DNA of 64,000 bases from Sciurus carolinensis (GCF_902686445.1 NC_062223.1:41324998-41388997), one strand, 5' to 3'. Shown: positions 1 through 8,064, numbered from the stretch's first letter. The notes: generated from the sequence alone by a model not told the origin. Program-made: numbers and translations.

Positions 1-673
1 AAGTACACAAGATTCAGGAACTTGAATTGCTAGGACTGGACTGGCTGCTCTGTTGCAGGAGGTGTGCAGAATGACATTGAGCTTTCCAGTTTGGGTAATT
101 AAATAGAGGATGGTGGTATCAAAGTCAGAAAGACTAAAGGAAGAATATAGTCAGAATGTGCAAAGGGCCAGCACCCTAAAAGAAACACAGTTCACTTGAA
201 AGAACATGAAAAGTAATTGGATTATAAAAATTGCAAAGAATTATTCATATCAGTCTCATTTGACACACTAGTCGTCTGAAAGTCAACATCTTTCAACATT
301 CCAGCTGCTTTTTTTTTAACTGAAGATTGACAGAGCAGCACTGAAACAGCAGAAGTACACAAGAAGGGTGCCATAAACTTTAATGAGCTTTAAAAAATTG
401 CTAAATAAGTGTTAATTCTCTCAACAGCTGGAAGGTTCCCTCCTAGCATTGCTAAGAATTAATTGTATATTTTTTAGAGTAAATCCAGGGAGCTGAGCAG
501 AGAAAAGATCCTGCTCAGATTATCAGGAGTGAATGCTTTCCCCTCCTGAAGTCAAAAATGAACTAAACAGAAAAGTCAGAAGATACTGGAATCACAGATC
601 AAGACATTGTGTAGTGGAATCAGCTATTCACAGTCAATGTCTCTCCAGAATTCCAAAGAAAAAAGCCTAGAAT
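1..673. other. non-coding stretch, nothing recognised
   Basis: AT-rich sequence. There is no open frame of note and no repeat family that I can name; short A and T runs are the only visible structure. Confidence 0.6.
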
Positions 674-1211
674 TGAAGCTAGAATTAAAGACAGGCAGTT
701 AGCATACAATAGGTAATCGGGTCAAATCAAGAAAATAGAGGCCAGTTTGAGAAGTTGGGAAGTTGGAGACTGCCCCTGGGAGATTGGAATTTCATTGTCT
801 CCAGGGCCTTCTAATTACCAAGATCACCTGCCAATACTACCCCTCCCAAAAGGCAGACAGGGAGTTGCTAATTAATGCCCCCGGGCTGCTGCCTGCCTGG
901 ATCACTCCATTTGACCCTTTCCCCTGCCCATCTGCTTCCCACCTTTTGGCCAGCCCACTGGTACCTCCTGGGCCTACTCACATAGGCAGGAAGGAGAGAG
1001 AGAAGTGGGGAGAGAACAGGAAAACAAAGGAAACTTTAGTCTATAAAAGGGGCAGGACACTGTCACTTCTTGGGATACCAGAATACCAGCCACCACCCCC
1101 TTCTCTGGTCTGTGTGCTACTACCTTTAAATAAAACCTGCTTTATATGCTTGCCTCGGTGTGCTTCTCTAGTGTTCAGACTTCGACATTTGAGGAAGCAG
1201 AACTCATCACC
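674..1211 (+). repeat. LTR of an unassigned, probably class I, endogenous retrovirus (copy 1)
   Basis: Aligns by eye along its length with 31831-32360. Both begin TGAAG..., both have a TATA box (TATAAAAG at 1042-1049 here), a polyadenylation signal (AATAAA at 1129-1134), and the shared end block GAGGAAGCAGAACTCATCAC, after which the copies diverge. This is U3-R-U5 layout. I could not find a target duplication or primer site, so exact ends and class are inferred. A 186-codon frame at 763-1323 runs through it and has no retroviral homology I recognise. Confidence 0.65.
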
Positions 1212-1440
1212 CAAAACAAGAGTATCATATTCTCTAAGAGATCTGCAGGAAGTAACCAGAATACGCACATACCATCAGCTGGCACTGGGTTGGAGGTCCA
1301 AGGCTCTGGGGAGGACTTTCTGACTGCATCAGAACAAGGCAGACAGCATGACAGGCCCTCCATTCTGTGTCTTCCAACTATCCCTCAACACACATCTCTC
1401 TGACCCGTGTGGTTATCTAAGCAAAAGAATAGAGTAACAA

Positions 1441-1695
1441 GTTGCCATCTATTGAAGGCTTACTGTGTACACAGAAGGATGATAAATACTTTATACCAAA
1501 TCCCTCAATTCCCATAACCAATACCACTTAAAGTGAATACCATAATTTCCATTCCCATTGCACAGATGAGGAAGTCAAAGCTGGGAAAAGAGTGATTTCT
1601 CCAAAGCATCTCAGTAAGAGGCATAACCAAGTTTGAAGCAGGTCTCTCTTTGTCACCAGAACTAGCTGTCTTAGCCACTGTGCTATCGTGTTTTC
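1441..1695 (-). repeat. MIR SINE fossil
   Basis: Reverse-complement MIR pattern: a 'gcttactgtgt' start, then CAGATGAGGAAG, then 'cttagccactgtgctat' at the end. Old and divergent. Confidence 0.6.
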
Positions 1696-1699
1696 ATAC

Positions 1700-2652
1700 C
1701 TATATCATCTCAAGCCCAATTTTTAAAAGTTTGTCAGAAAACTCCTAAAATATGTGTCAACTTGACTCAGAAACTATAATAAATCTAGTTCAATTTTCCT
1801 TTTGGGTCCAAGACTTGACCATTTATTAAGCCTATCCAGAGACTACCTACCAACGAACACATAATCTCAGGTACCGATTTGGGCTTTGATATTTGAACAA
1901 GAAAGATAGATAGATAAATATTATTACTTGGAGTCCTACAACTCCCAAATATTAAATATTTCTGTAATATTTCCTCTGGGTTTCTCTCAGCAGTGATGCC
2001 TTTTTTTTTTTTTTTTTAAGCATTTCTCCACTTTTTTGCTACTTTAATCTGTTCTAAATAGAACAATATTCTCCGTCGGTCAAAAGTGCCGTTTGCTTTT
2101 ACAGCCAAGGTTTTTCACAATGATACTAAATAATATAAATGATATTTTATTTGATGACTGTTTTATGCTCTCTGCAGCCTCTAGTGGGACAATACACTGG
2201 GGCTTCCCTGTAAATTTCACCAGCTCCCCAATCTGGTGCAGCTATCAAGTTCTCCTCTTGAAAATTTAAATCTCTGCTTAAAACATTAACTTCTTCTTCA
2301 TTTAATTTTTTATTGCTAAGGGTTTACAGCTGACTTTATGGCCGGGGATGATTAATTTTTAATGCCTTTCTTTCCTTATTCTTTGATCAACTTCCTCCAT
2401 TTTCAATTTGAATGCAATTGTACCTTTCTCAAAAGCATTTGTCACTTGCTGGTTTGCATATTGCAGACAACCAGAGGTGGCTGGTACTAAGTAGAAGGCA
2501 AGCATTCCTGCAGAGAGTAACTGAGAGGCAGTCACTCTGTGCCTTTCATGTGACTCCTGATGATAGCAAACTCTCCAGCATCAGTCAATCTTTTAACTCT
2601 AGGTCTTGGCAGGCAATGAATTCCCTGAGAGGGTTATGTACTCAATCCTGTC
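1700..2652. other. non-coding stretch before the provirus
   Basis: AT-rich, with a T run near 2000. I see nothing that I can assign. It ends at the target duplication of the provirus. Confidence 0.55.
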
Positions 2653-2658
2653 ATTGTC
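2653..2658. other. target-site duplication, left copy (ATTGTC)
   Basis: The six bases directly before the LTR are ATTGTC, repeated exactly at 8413-8418. Together they mark a clean integrase-mediated insertion with no later loss of the edges. Confidence 0.93.
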
Positions 2659-2772
2659 TGTCCCGACCCGCGGGACATCAACACGGGACCGCAAACCTGA
2701 GAGAGAAGGAATGAAGGGACAAGAGACGCAGGGAGAGGCAGCAAGACAGGAATTCTGATCAAGCTGCAAATT

Positions 2773-2799
2773 TTTATTGTTCACACAGGGGTATTTATA
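2773..2799 (-). promoter_or_regulatory. TATA box and poly(A) signal, 3' LTR
   Basis: TATAAATA (2792-2799) is followed only 13 bases later by AATAAA (2773-2778). A start site 25-30 bases from TATA would lie at or past the poly(A) signal. The signal would then sit in U3 with a very short R, as is known for Mason-Pfizer and mouse mammary tumour viruses. The start site itself is inferred. Confidence 0.75.
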
Positions 2800-2868
2800 C
2801 TGAGGGAAGGAGGGGTGTGACAAGGTGCAGGCTGGTTGGCTGTGTTCTTCTGCTGGGTTCCTGATAGG

Positions 2869-2938
2869 GTGCAAATTCGCGCCGGCCGGGAGGTGAGGTT
2901 CGCGCCGCCGGGAAGGTGAAGTTTGCGCCGGCGGGAAG
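2869..2938 (-). repeat. three tandem GC-rich units in U3 (3' LTR)
   Basis: Units at 2869-2892, 2893-2915 and 2916-2938. Each contains a core close to TTCGCGCCGGC on the plus strand. They lie upstream of the TATA box where enhancers usually sit. The same array is at 8275-8344. The related solo LTR at 39167-39564 has a differently arranged version. Confidence 0.8.
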
Positions 2939-3006
2939 GGAGGGGCGCTGCTGCTTATTGTAAAGATCAGAATGTTCTCAGAATAAGAACTTCTTGGTCC
3001 CTGACA

Positions 3007-3019
3007 TTTCCCCCTTTCT
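3007..3019 (-). promoter_or_regulatory. polypurine tract
   Basis: On the minus strand AGAAAGGGGGAAA directly precedes the TG of the 3' LTR. This is the standard site of plus-strand DNA priming in retroviruses. No mismatch interrupts the purine run. Confidence 0.9.
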
Positions 3020-3127
3020 TATATAAAATTATTGACCATTTTTCGATAGCCATATTTTAAGGGGGTGATAGAGGCTATGCGCTGAGGCGGGGGCGCGGCT
3101 TGCCCGAACAGGTACAGAGCTGGAGTG

Positions 3128-3275
3128 ACAATCCCTCGGGAACTGCGCCTGTCTTAGGTTGTCCGTGGCAGAGCAACATCCTTACCCGTCATTGGATAAT
3201 GAGGCTCTAGCCCTCATTTCCTGTCTTAGGTTGGTATGAGCTCTCACGAATCTTACCCGTCATTGGCTGTCCAGT
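3128..3275 (-). promoter_or_regulatory. constitutive transport element (CTE)-like RNA export element
   Basis: Lies between the env stop and the polypurine tract, where Mason-Pfizer-type viruses carry their CTE. On the minus strand two motifs alternate: CAATGACGGGTAAG (about 3266-3252, then 3195-3181) and AACCTAAGACAGG (about 3233-3220, then 3160-3148), with copies offset by 71-72 bases. Between the inner pair is a hairpin with arms AATGAGG / CCTCATT (3198-3218). In the known CTE, two rotationally related internal loops containing AAGACA bind the export receptor NXF1/TAP, and this layout gives exactly two such loops. Function is inferred from family knowledge. Mouse intracisternal A particles are known to carry related elements. 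Confidence 0.82.
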
Positions 3276-3280
3276 TCAGC

Positions 3281-3886
3281 TCACAGGGGTGATGGTCTTT
3301 TAAGATCATCATCACGATCCATCATCTCCAGTCGATGGTAACGAACCTGAATAGGTTTCGCCTGTATAGCCTCAATTTGAGCTTTAAGAAAAGCCATGAT
3401 CTTGTTGAATATCAAAGGACCTATAGATACAATAAGCAGCAAGCAAAGGAGGGGACCTAAGAAGGGAAGAAGATAGGGAAGGAGTCCACTGAATCCAGTC
3501 CATAGTGGATTATCAGCCAGTGCTTGTCGGCGTTTTTCTGAGTCTTCCTGCAGCTGTTTGATCTTGTCCTTAACAATTCCTGACTTGTTGGCATAGAAAC
3601 AGCATTTTTCCTGCAAAGACAGACAAATGCCTCCCTGTTCGGCAGTTAGAAGGTCTAAACCTCTCCTATTTTGTAGGACCACTTCTGCTAAGGAATCCAC
3701 CTGATCTTGAAGATCTTGTATGGTGCTTGAGAGTATCTGTACATCAGAAATCAATTGTCTGGATAATTTTGTATATTGAGTAAGAGAGACCCCCAAACCA
3801 GCAGTACCTGAGGCCACTGCTGTAGAGGTTGTGCAAGAACAGGGTCTGTCATTCAGGGGATTTTTCGCATAGATTGTTAGCTGCAT
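3281..3886 (-). pseudogene. env remnant: transmembrane (TM) subunit, SU deleted
   Basis: A 201-residue open frame. It starts near the C-terminal part of a fusion peptide (Gly/Ala-rich, residues 25-34), followed by a heptad region (about 38-72), a QNRRGLDLL immunosuppressive-type segment (72-80), the CX6CC motif (C88, C95, C96), a membrane span (about 134-161) and a short cytoplasmic tail. CX6CC TM is the gammaretrovirus-type env also found in type-D betaretroviruses. In that group CX6CC pairs covalently with a CXXC motif in SU. SU and the furin site are absent. The first 20 or so residues, including a PCSC cluster, may be a leftover of SU joined by the deletion. It starts 37 bases before the integrase frame ends. 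No env function is possible without SU. Confidence 0.88.
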
Positions 3887-4556
3887 CTATAAGAGAGGAA
3901 GATTCATCCTCAGGGGGAAGGTTTCCGTCCCTGGGTTGTGGTAAATCATTGACCTGTTTGACCAGGCGTTCTGGTAACCATCTTGGGGCTGCTTGTTCTT
4001 GATCTAAAATACAAGCTGAGCCTCGTCCCCAAATGAGGACGGGATCTGGGCCTTTCCATTTATTTGTTAAAGGATCGCGCCACATAACAGATGGGCGAGC
4101 AGAACTAGAAGAGGGATGCCAATGTCTGTCTGCGGTCGAATGTCCTTCATTGTCTAGGGTAAGAAAGTTAAGAGCAAATAATGCATGATTAAGGCGATCC
4201 CTGGGAGTGGTAAATGCAAGGGAAGAGGCCTTAAGGCGGGTAAGCCAGGTTTTTAAGGTGAGGTGTGCACGTTCCACAATGCCTTGACCTTGAGGGTTAT
4301 ATGGAATTCCAGTAGTATGAGAGATTTGAAGAGTGGCACAAAACTGTTTGAACTTGGTACTGGTATATGCAGGGCCATTATCTGTCTTAATATGTGCTGG
4401 CTTTCCCATTATGGAAAAGGCTGAGACAAGATGAGAAATGACATCCTTGGTAGCTTCTCCGCAATGCGGTGATGCAAAAATAAAGCCACTAAAGGTATCT
4501 ATGGAAACATGTATGTACTTTGTTTTCCCAAATTCAGGAAAGTGAGTAACATCCAT
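3849..4556 (-). pseudogene. pol 3' part: integrase catalytic core and C-terminal domain, out of frame
   Basis: 235 residues in a frame shifted from the RT frame. The DDE triad is complete: D2 (in MDVTHF), D59 (KTDNGP) and E95 (VERAH), with 35 residues between the last two, as in retroviral integrases. A C-terminal basic/tryptophan region follows (WRDPLTNKWKGPDPVLIWG, residues 159-177). Integrase would cut LTR ends and join them to host DNA. Its zinc-binding N-terminus is encoded in the upstream frame (residues 599-630 of the RT-RNase H frame), so a frameshift near 4570-4585 splits the enzyme. The tail (residues 205-235) overlaps the env frame. Confidence 0.9.
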
Positions 4557-6514
4557 CTGCCAAATCTGATGGGCAGTAATCCTCGAGGGTTAACACCCAG
4601 ATGTTGAATAGGAAGGGAGACAACGCAAGCAGGACACGCTTTTACAATTTCCCTTGCTTGTTGCCTGGTAATTTTACAAAGTAGCCGAAGGCTCTGAGAA
4701 TTTAAGTGGTGAAGTTTGTGTAAATCTGTGGCCTCTCGGATGGATCCAATAAGAACTGGGAAAAGGGACCGAGTGGCTGCATCAGCCTGAGCATTACCCC
4801 GTGATAGGGGACCGGGAAGATCAGAATGTGCTCTAATGTGTCCTAAGAAAAATGGATGTTTTCTAGCCTGAATTAGTCGTTGAAGCTGGTTAAACAAAAA
4901 GGCTGCGTTGGAGGAAGCCTTAATGGCGGGTGAAATCTCCAATAGGGGCACAGAATGGGCAATGTAAGCACTGTCTGTATAAATATTAATAGGTTTATCA
5001 AAAAATGTCATAAAGACTTGTGTTATAGCAAACAATTCTACAAGCTGTGCTGATGGATAGGCAGTGTCAAAGGTGGTGGGCTGATTATCAACAACAAAGG
5101 CTGCACGGCCATTGCTGGAGCCATCTGTAAAAACAGTAAGGGCTTGTGGAATAGGAGCCTTCCGAGTAACCCGAGGAAAAATAAATGGATGTAACTGAGC
5201 AAAATGCAAAAGGGGGTCATTGGGAAGGTGGTTATCGATTATTCCCAAAAAGCCTGATAGAGCAATACCCCATTCATCCCTCGTCTGTAGCAAAAATTGG
5301 GTTTGATCCTTAGTGTATGGAATCAGAATGCTATCAGGGTCTTTGCCAAAATGTTGTCGAGAAAGCAAGCGACCTTTAATAATGATAGAAGCTACCTGAG
5401 CAGGATAGACAGCAATAACTTTAGAGGATGTGGCGGGCAAATGAACCCAAAGCAAGGGGCAACCTTTATTTTTAAAATGTGGATCCCGCTGCCAGAATAG
5501 TCCCGTGGGTGTATGAGGGGTGTGTAATATAACCAAAACCAAAGGAAGGTTATAAGATATTTGTGTAACAAATTGTTGAGCAATGGCTTCTGTGACTTGA
5601 ATTAATGCTTGCTGTGCCTCGGGAGTAAGCTCTCGAGGAGAAGAAGGGTCAGAATCTCCCCTTAAAATATCATTAAGAGGCAAAAGCACATAGGTGGGCA
5701 GTTTTAAATATGGTCTTAGCCATTGGATATCCCCTAGTAGTTTTTGGAAATCGTTAAGAGTGTGGAGATGGTCCACACGCAATTGTATATTAGGGATTTG
5801 AATTTGATTAGTTTGAAGTTTGAGGCCCAAGTAGGTGTAGGGGTCCTGTGTTTGAACCTTATCAGGGGCTATCTGAAGCCCCAAGGCAGTAAGGGCTTTA
5901 TAGAGATCCAAATAACAATTATTAAGATCATAGGTATTAGGTGCAGCAATTAACAAATCATCCATATAATGTAATATATAAACTTGTGGCCACCGCTCTC
6001 TCACAGGGTCTACTGCTTGAGCAACATATTTTTGGCAAAGACTAGGGCTGTTAGCCATACCCTGGGGAAGGACCTTCCATTGAAATCTTTGCATAGGGCC
6101 CTGAAAATTGATGCGGGGGAGGCTGAAAGCAAAATAGGGTCTGTCATCAGGATGTAAAGGAATAGTAAAAAAGCAATCTTTTAAGTCGATGACCATTTTA
6201 TAATAGTCCCTAGGAATAGCTACCGGTGTAGGGATGCCTGGCTGTAGTGCCCCCATCGGGCGCATAACCTTATTGATAGCGCGCAAATCCTGTAAAAGGC
6301 GCCATTTGCCTGATTTCTTCTTAATAACAAAAATAGGAGTATTCCAGGGTGAGGTTGAGGGTTCCACATGGCCGGCTGTCAACTGTTCCTGTACTAACAT
6401 AGAGGCAGCCTCTAATTTTTCTTGGGTAAGGGGCCACTGATCCACCCACACAGGAGTTTGAGTTTCCCAAATAATTTTGTCTGCATGGGGTACAGGAGGG
6501 TCAGGGACCGACAC
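4499..6514 (-). CDS. pol: pol 5' part: reverse transcriptase, RNase H and integrase zinc finger
   Basis: 671 residues, entered by a -1 shift at 6517-6523 rather than by its own start. RT: catalytic D110 (MVIDLKD), LPQG at 149-152, YMDD at 183-186. RNase H: D464 (FTDGSS), E493, D514 (YTDSAY) and D578 (NAQAD), with His563 in the expected late segment; all four acidic residues are present. The integrase HHCC finger begins at H599/H603 with C627/C630. After about residue 648 the frame is wrong and stops at 4499. RT and RNase H look enzymatically complete by motif. Since gag cannot be read through, the frame is unlikely to be translated from this copy. Alternative reading: an old pol relic, but the absence of stops argues for recent origin. 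Confidence 0.93.
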   Translation of the reverse strand: MSVPDPPVPHADKIIWETQTPVWVDQWPLTQEKLEAASMLVQEQLTAGHVEPSTSPWNTPIFVIKKKSGKWRLLQDLRAINKVMRPMGALQPGIPTPVAIPRDYYKMVIDLKDCFFTIPLHPDDRPYFAFSLPRINFQGPMQRFQWKVLPQGMANSPSLCQKYVAQAVDPVRERWPQVYILHYMDDLLIAAPNTYDLNNCYLDLYKALTALGLQIAPDKVQTQDPYTYLGLKLQTNQIQIPNIQLRVDHLHTLNDFQKLLGDIQWLRPYLKLPTYVLLPLNDILRGDSDPSSPRELTPEAQQALIQVTEAIAQQFVTQISYNLPLVLVILHTPHTPTGLFWQRDPHFKNKGCPLLWVHLPATSSKVIAVYPAQVASIIIKGRLLSRQHFGKDPDSILIPYTKDQTQFLLQTRDEWGIALSGFLGIIDNHLPNDPLLHFAQLHPFIFPRVTRKAPIPQALTVFTDGSSNGRAAFVVDNQPTTFDTAYPSAQLVELFAITQVFMTFFDKPINIYTDSAYIAHSVPLLEISPAIKASSNAAFLFNQLQRLIQARKHPFFLGHIRAHSDLPGPLSRGNAQADAATRSLFPVLIGSIREATDLHKLHHLNSQSLRLLCKITRQQAREIVKACPACVVSLPIQHLGVNPRGLLPIRFGRWMLLTFLNLGKQSTYMFP
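4570..4585 (-). other. frameshift mutation inside integrase
   Basis: The RT frame reads NPRGLLPIRFG and then loses homology. The next frame picks up IWQMDVTHF over the same bases. The change corresponds to one base missing (or two extra) near 4575. It separates the integrase zinc finger from the DDE core. Confidence 0.85.
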
Positions 6515-7467
6515 TAAAAATCCACATACCCAAGTCCAAATTTGTCTGTTTTTTGTATGGGCTGTACAGGCTCAACCTGTCCTTGTCCTAGCCTCCCAAG
6601 GCCTGTACCAGGGATAAAGCCCATACGAAGCATTTGATGAGTGACTAAAGAGTCGGGACTAGCAAGAATAACTTTCATTTGGCTTAGAATGTCTCGTCCC
6701 CAAAGGTTGACAGGGAGATCAGGAACAACAAAGGGGGTAACGGTTCCTTTATTCCCTGTGTTATCTTTTGTGTCAGTCCAATTAAGCACCCTGGAGCTAA
6801 CTAAGGGGTTTCTTGATTGCCCTATTCCTTTAAGGTCAGTTAGTGATGAGGTAAGGGGCCATTCTGATGGCCAATATTTTTGAGAAATAACTGTGGCATC
6901 CGCACCAGTATCTAGGATCCCTCGGAATTTCTTTCCTTCAATAAATAAGGTAAGAGTGGGTCTTTTGTGGGAGATAGGTTGGACCCAATACACATCAGAG
7001 GAACCTAAGGAGGCTGTGTTTCCTGGTGAATTTCCTGAATTGAGGGGAAGGAGTATTAATTGTGCAATTTTTGTTCCTGCAGGGATGGCAGCTACTCCGT
7101 TAACAGCTGTGGCCAGTATTTTAATTTCTCCAGTGTAATCATCATCAATAATGCCAGGGAAGACCTGAACACCTTGTAAGGTGGTAGGAGCTCTCCCAAG
7201 AATAAGAGCACACATATGAGGTGGAGGGGGGCCTACAACCCCAGTGGGTATTATTTGAGGTCCTTGCATAGAGTCTAATATTGTATCGGTGGAGGCGCAG
7301 AGGTCCAATCCTGCGCTGCCTGGGGTAGCATGTTGGAGGGAGGTGATTGTGGAGAAGGACAGGGAGCCTGGATTGGGTTGGGAGTCTGAGAGGGAACAAA
7401 CCTTATTGCCCCTGGGTTTGCTCTGGGGGTGGTCGGGGCCAGGGGCTGGCCCCGAGAGGAGTTTCCC
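6514..7467 (-). CDS. pro: pro: dUTPase, aspartic protease and G-patch
   Basis: Open from 7548 to the stop at 6514-6516; the coding part begins where ribosomes shift at 7461-7467. The 264 residues counted from 7308 contain: dUTPase motif 1 (AGLDLCAS, overlapping the gag end), motif 3 (GIIDDDYTGEI, 52-62) and motif 4 (GTKIAQLILLPL, 78-89). The usual serine of motif 2 is replaced (GRAPTT), and motif 5 is only partly recognisable. Protease: LDTGAD active site (D133) and GRDIL (204-208), a retropepsin that works as a dimer. G-patch: MGFIPGTGLGRLGQG (229-243), typical of betaretroviral protease tails. The frame is undamaged. It ends on a -1 shift site into pol. Expression would need Gag translation, which is broken upstream. 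Confidence 0.92.
   Translation of the reverse strand, partial: GKLLSGPAPGPDHPQSKPRGNKVCSLSDSQPNPGSLSFSTITSLQHATPGSAGLDLCASTDTILDSMQGPQIIPTGVVGPPPPHMCALILGRAPTTLQGVQVFPGIIDDDYTGEIKILATAVNGVAAIPAGTKIAQLILLPLNSGNSPGNTASLGSSDVYWVQPISHKRPTLTLFIEGKKFRGILDTGADATVISQKYWPSEWPLTSSLTDLKGIGQSRNPLVSSRVLNWTDTKDNTGNKGTVTPFVVPDLPVNLWGRDILSQMKVILASPDSLVTHQMLRMGFIPGTGLGRLGQGQVEPVQPIQKTDKFGLGYVDF
6517..6523 (-). promoter_or_regulatory. pro-pol -1 ribosomal frameshift site (GGATTTT)
   Basis: Codons GTG GAT TTT TAG at the end of pro contain the heptamer G GAT TTT in the correct phase, directly before the stop. A -1 slip enters the pol frame (codon starts move from multiples of 3 to multiples of 3 plus 1). A closely similar heptamer is used between pro and pol of mouse mammary tumour virus. 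I did not establish a downstream structure. Confidence 0.75.
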
Positions 7468-7595
7468 GAGAAGTTAGAGGGAATAGGCTGTCCAAGGGCA
7501 TTGGTCTTGGATCTACACTCCTTGGCCCAGTGGCGACCTTTACCACATTTAGGGCAAAGGGTGAGCGGAGGTGGTTTGCATTGCCTGCTCCCCAA
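7275..7595 (-). pseudogene. gag: gag remnant: nucleocapsid zinc knuckle and tail
   Basis: This open frame contains one CX2CX4HX4C knuckle, CPKCGKGRHWAKEC, followed by a Pro/Gln-rich tail up to the stop at 7275. Betaretroviral nucleocapsids usually have two knuckles; the first is missing, lost with capsid in the internal deletion. The frame is not the one used by the matrix part upstream, so it cannot be reached by normal translation from the gag start. It carries the gag-pro shift heptamer in phase and overlaps the start of dUTPase. Nucleocapsid normally binds and packages viral RNA. Confidence 0.88.
7433..7467 (-). promoter_or_regulatory. gag-pro -1 ribosomal frameshift signal with hairpin
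   Basis: Heptamer GGGAAAC (7461-7467), in phase G GGA AAC with the nucleocapsid frame, then a 5-base spacer, then a perfect 10-bp stem TCGGGGCCAG / CTGGCCCCGA with a 3-base loop (7433-7455). A -1 slip enters the pro frame exactly. The same heptamer is used by type-D retroviruses between gag and pro. Stem, spacing and phase were all checked by position. A pseudoknot partner was not searched. Confidence 0.9.
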
Positions 7596-7908
7596 TCTTT
7601 ACAAGTTTTAAAGTACCACTGTCAAAGGGTGAACTTTTAAGAATCTCATTAATTAAATTCCAATAAGAAAAGACAGTGACGGGCACCTTTTGAGGACCAA
7701 AAGTCTCATAATAATCTTTGAGGCAGTCTCCTACTCTGAGCCACCTTTTACCATCAATCGATCCCTCGAGGGGAAACCAAGGACACAAATCCTCTATGTA
7801 TGAAAAGAATAATCTTAAATCCTTTTTCTTAACACGCGCTCCCCGAGTCTTGAGGGCCTCATCGAGACCCGTCAGAAACAAATCATGTGACGAGACTGCT
7901 TGTCCCAT
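7549..7908 (-). pseudogene. gag: gag remnant: matrix (MA) domain
   Basis: Begins at an ATG in strong context (ACCATGG) just after the splice donor. The N-terminus MGQAVS fits N-myristoylation, used by retroviral matrix to reach membranes. Residues 1 to about 100 look like the helical betaretroviral matrix domain (LRLFFSYIEDLCPWFPLEG, KRWLRVGDCLKDYYETFG). After the KIGEQ segment the reading becomes nucleocapsid DNA in the wrong frame and stops at 7549, giving 119 residues. Most of Gag (linker proteins, capsid, first zinc knuckle) is deleted, and the join is out of frame. A matrix-only peptide could still be made, and whether it interferes with related viruses is unknown. Confidence 0.88.
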
Positions 7909-8047
7909 GGTACGTCACTTACCTTGCGCTGACCTCACTCTCCTCCTGGATCTGACTCCCGGTTGCGTCTACCAGGGCGATCCCGAATCCTGCTTGGCCA
8001 AGTCTTCCCCGGAGGGCAGCGTTCCGCTTCTCAAAGTTTCCAATCGA
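7909..8047 (-). other. 5' leader (packaging region and splice donor)
   Basis: About 140 bases lie between the primer site and the gag ATG. In related viruses this region holds the RNA packaging signal; I see no defined fold by eye. A consensus 5' splice site is near its end. Confidence 0.6.
7917..7925 (-). promoter_or_regulatory. 5' splice donor (AAG|GTAAGT)
   Basis: A perfect consensus donor, 8 bases upstream of the gag ATG. It would serve the spliced env message in an intact relative. No acceptor was assigned. Confidence 0.78.
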
Positions 8048-8062
8048 CCACGTTGGGCGCCA
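8048..8062 (-). promoter_or_regulatory. primer binding site, tRNA-Lys1,2 type
   Basis: TGGCGCCCAACGTGG begins 2 bases after the LTR end. It matches the 3' end complement used by Mason-Pfizer-type and HERV-K viruses. The last three bases of a full 18-base site are not conserved here. Confidence 0.9.
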
Positions 8063-8064
8063 AC

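Larger units (their letters stand above)
2659..3006 (-). repeat. 3' LTR of the provirus
   Basis: 348 bp; on the minus strand it runs TGTCAGGGACC ... GGGTCGGGACA (TG...CA). I read it side by side with 8065-8412 and found no difference. U3 carries three tandem GC-rich units of 24/23/23 bp (2869-2938), a TATA box (2792-2799) and AATAAA (2773-2778). U5 ends in a CG-rich block. The sequence is very CpG-rich against AT-rich surroundings, which fits a young insertion not yet eroded by methylation. Confidence 0.95.

Noticed and set aside
763..1323. 186-codon plus-strand frame
   Set aside because: It runs across LTR U3, R and U5 of copy 1. The equivalent stretch in copy 2 is not open, so it is a chance opening.
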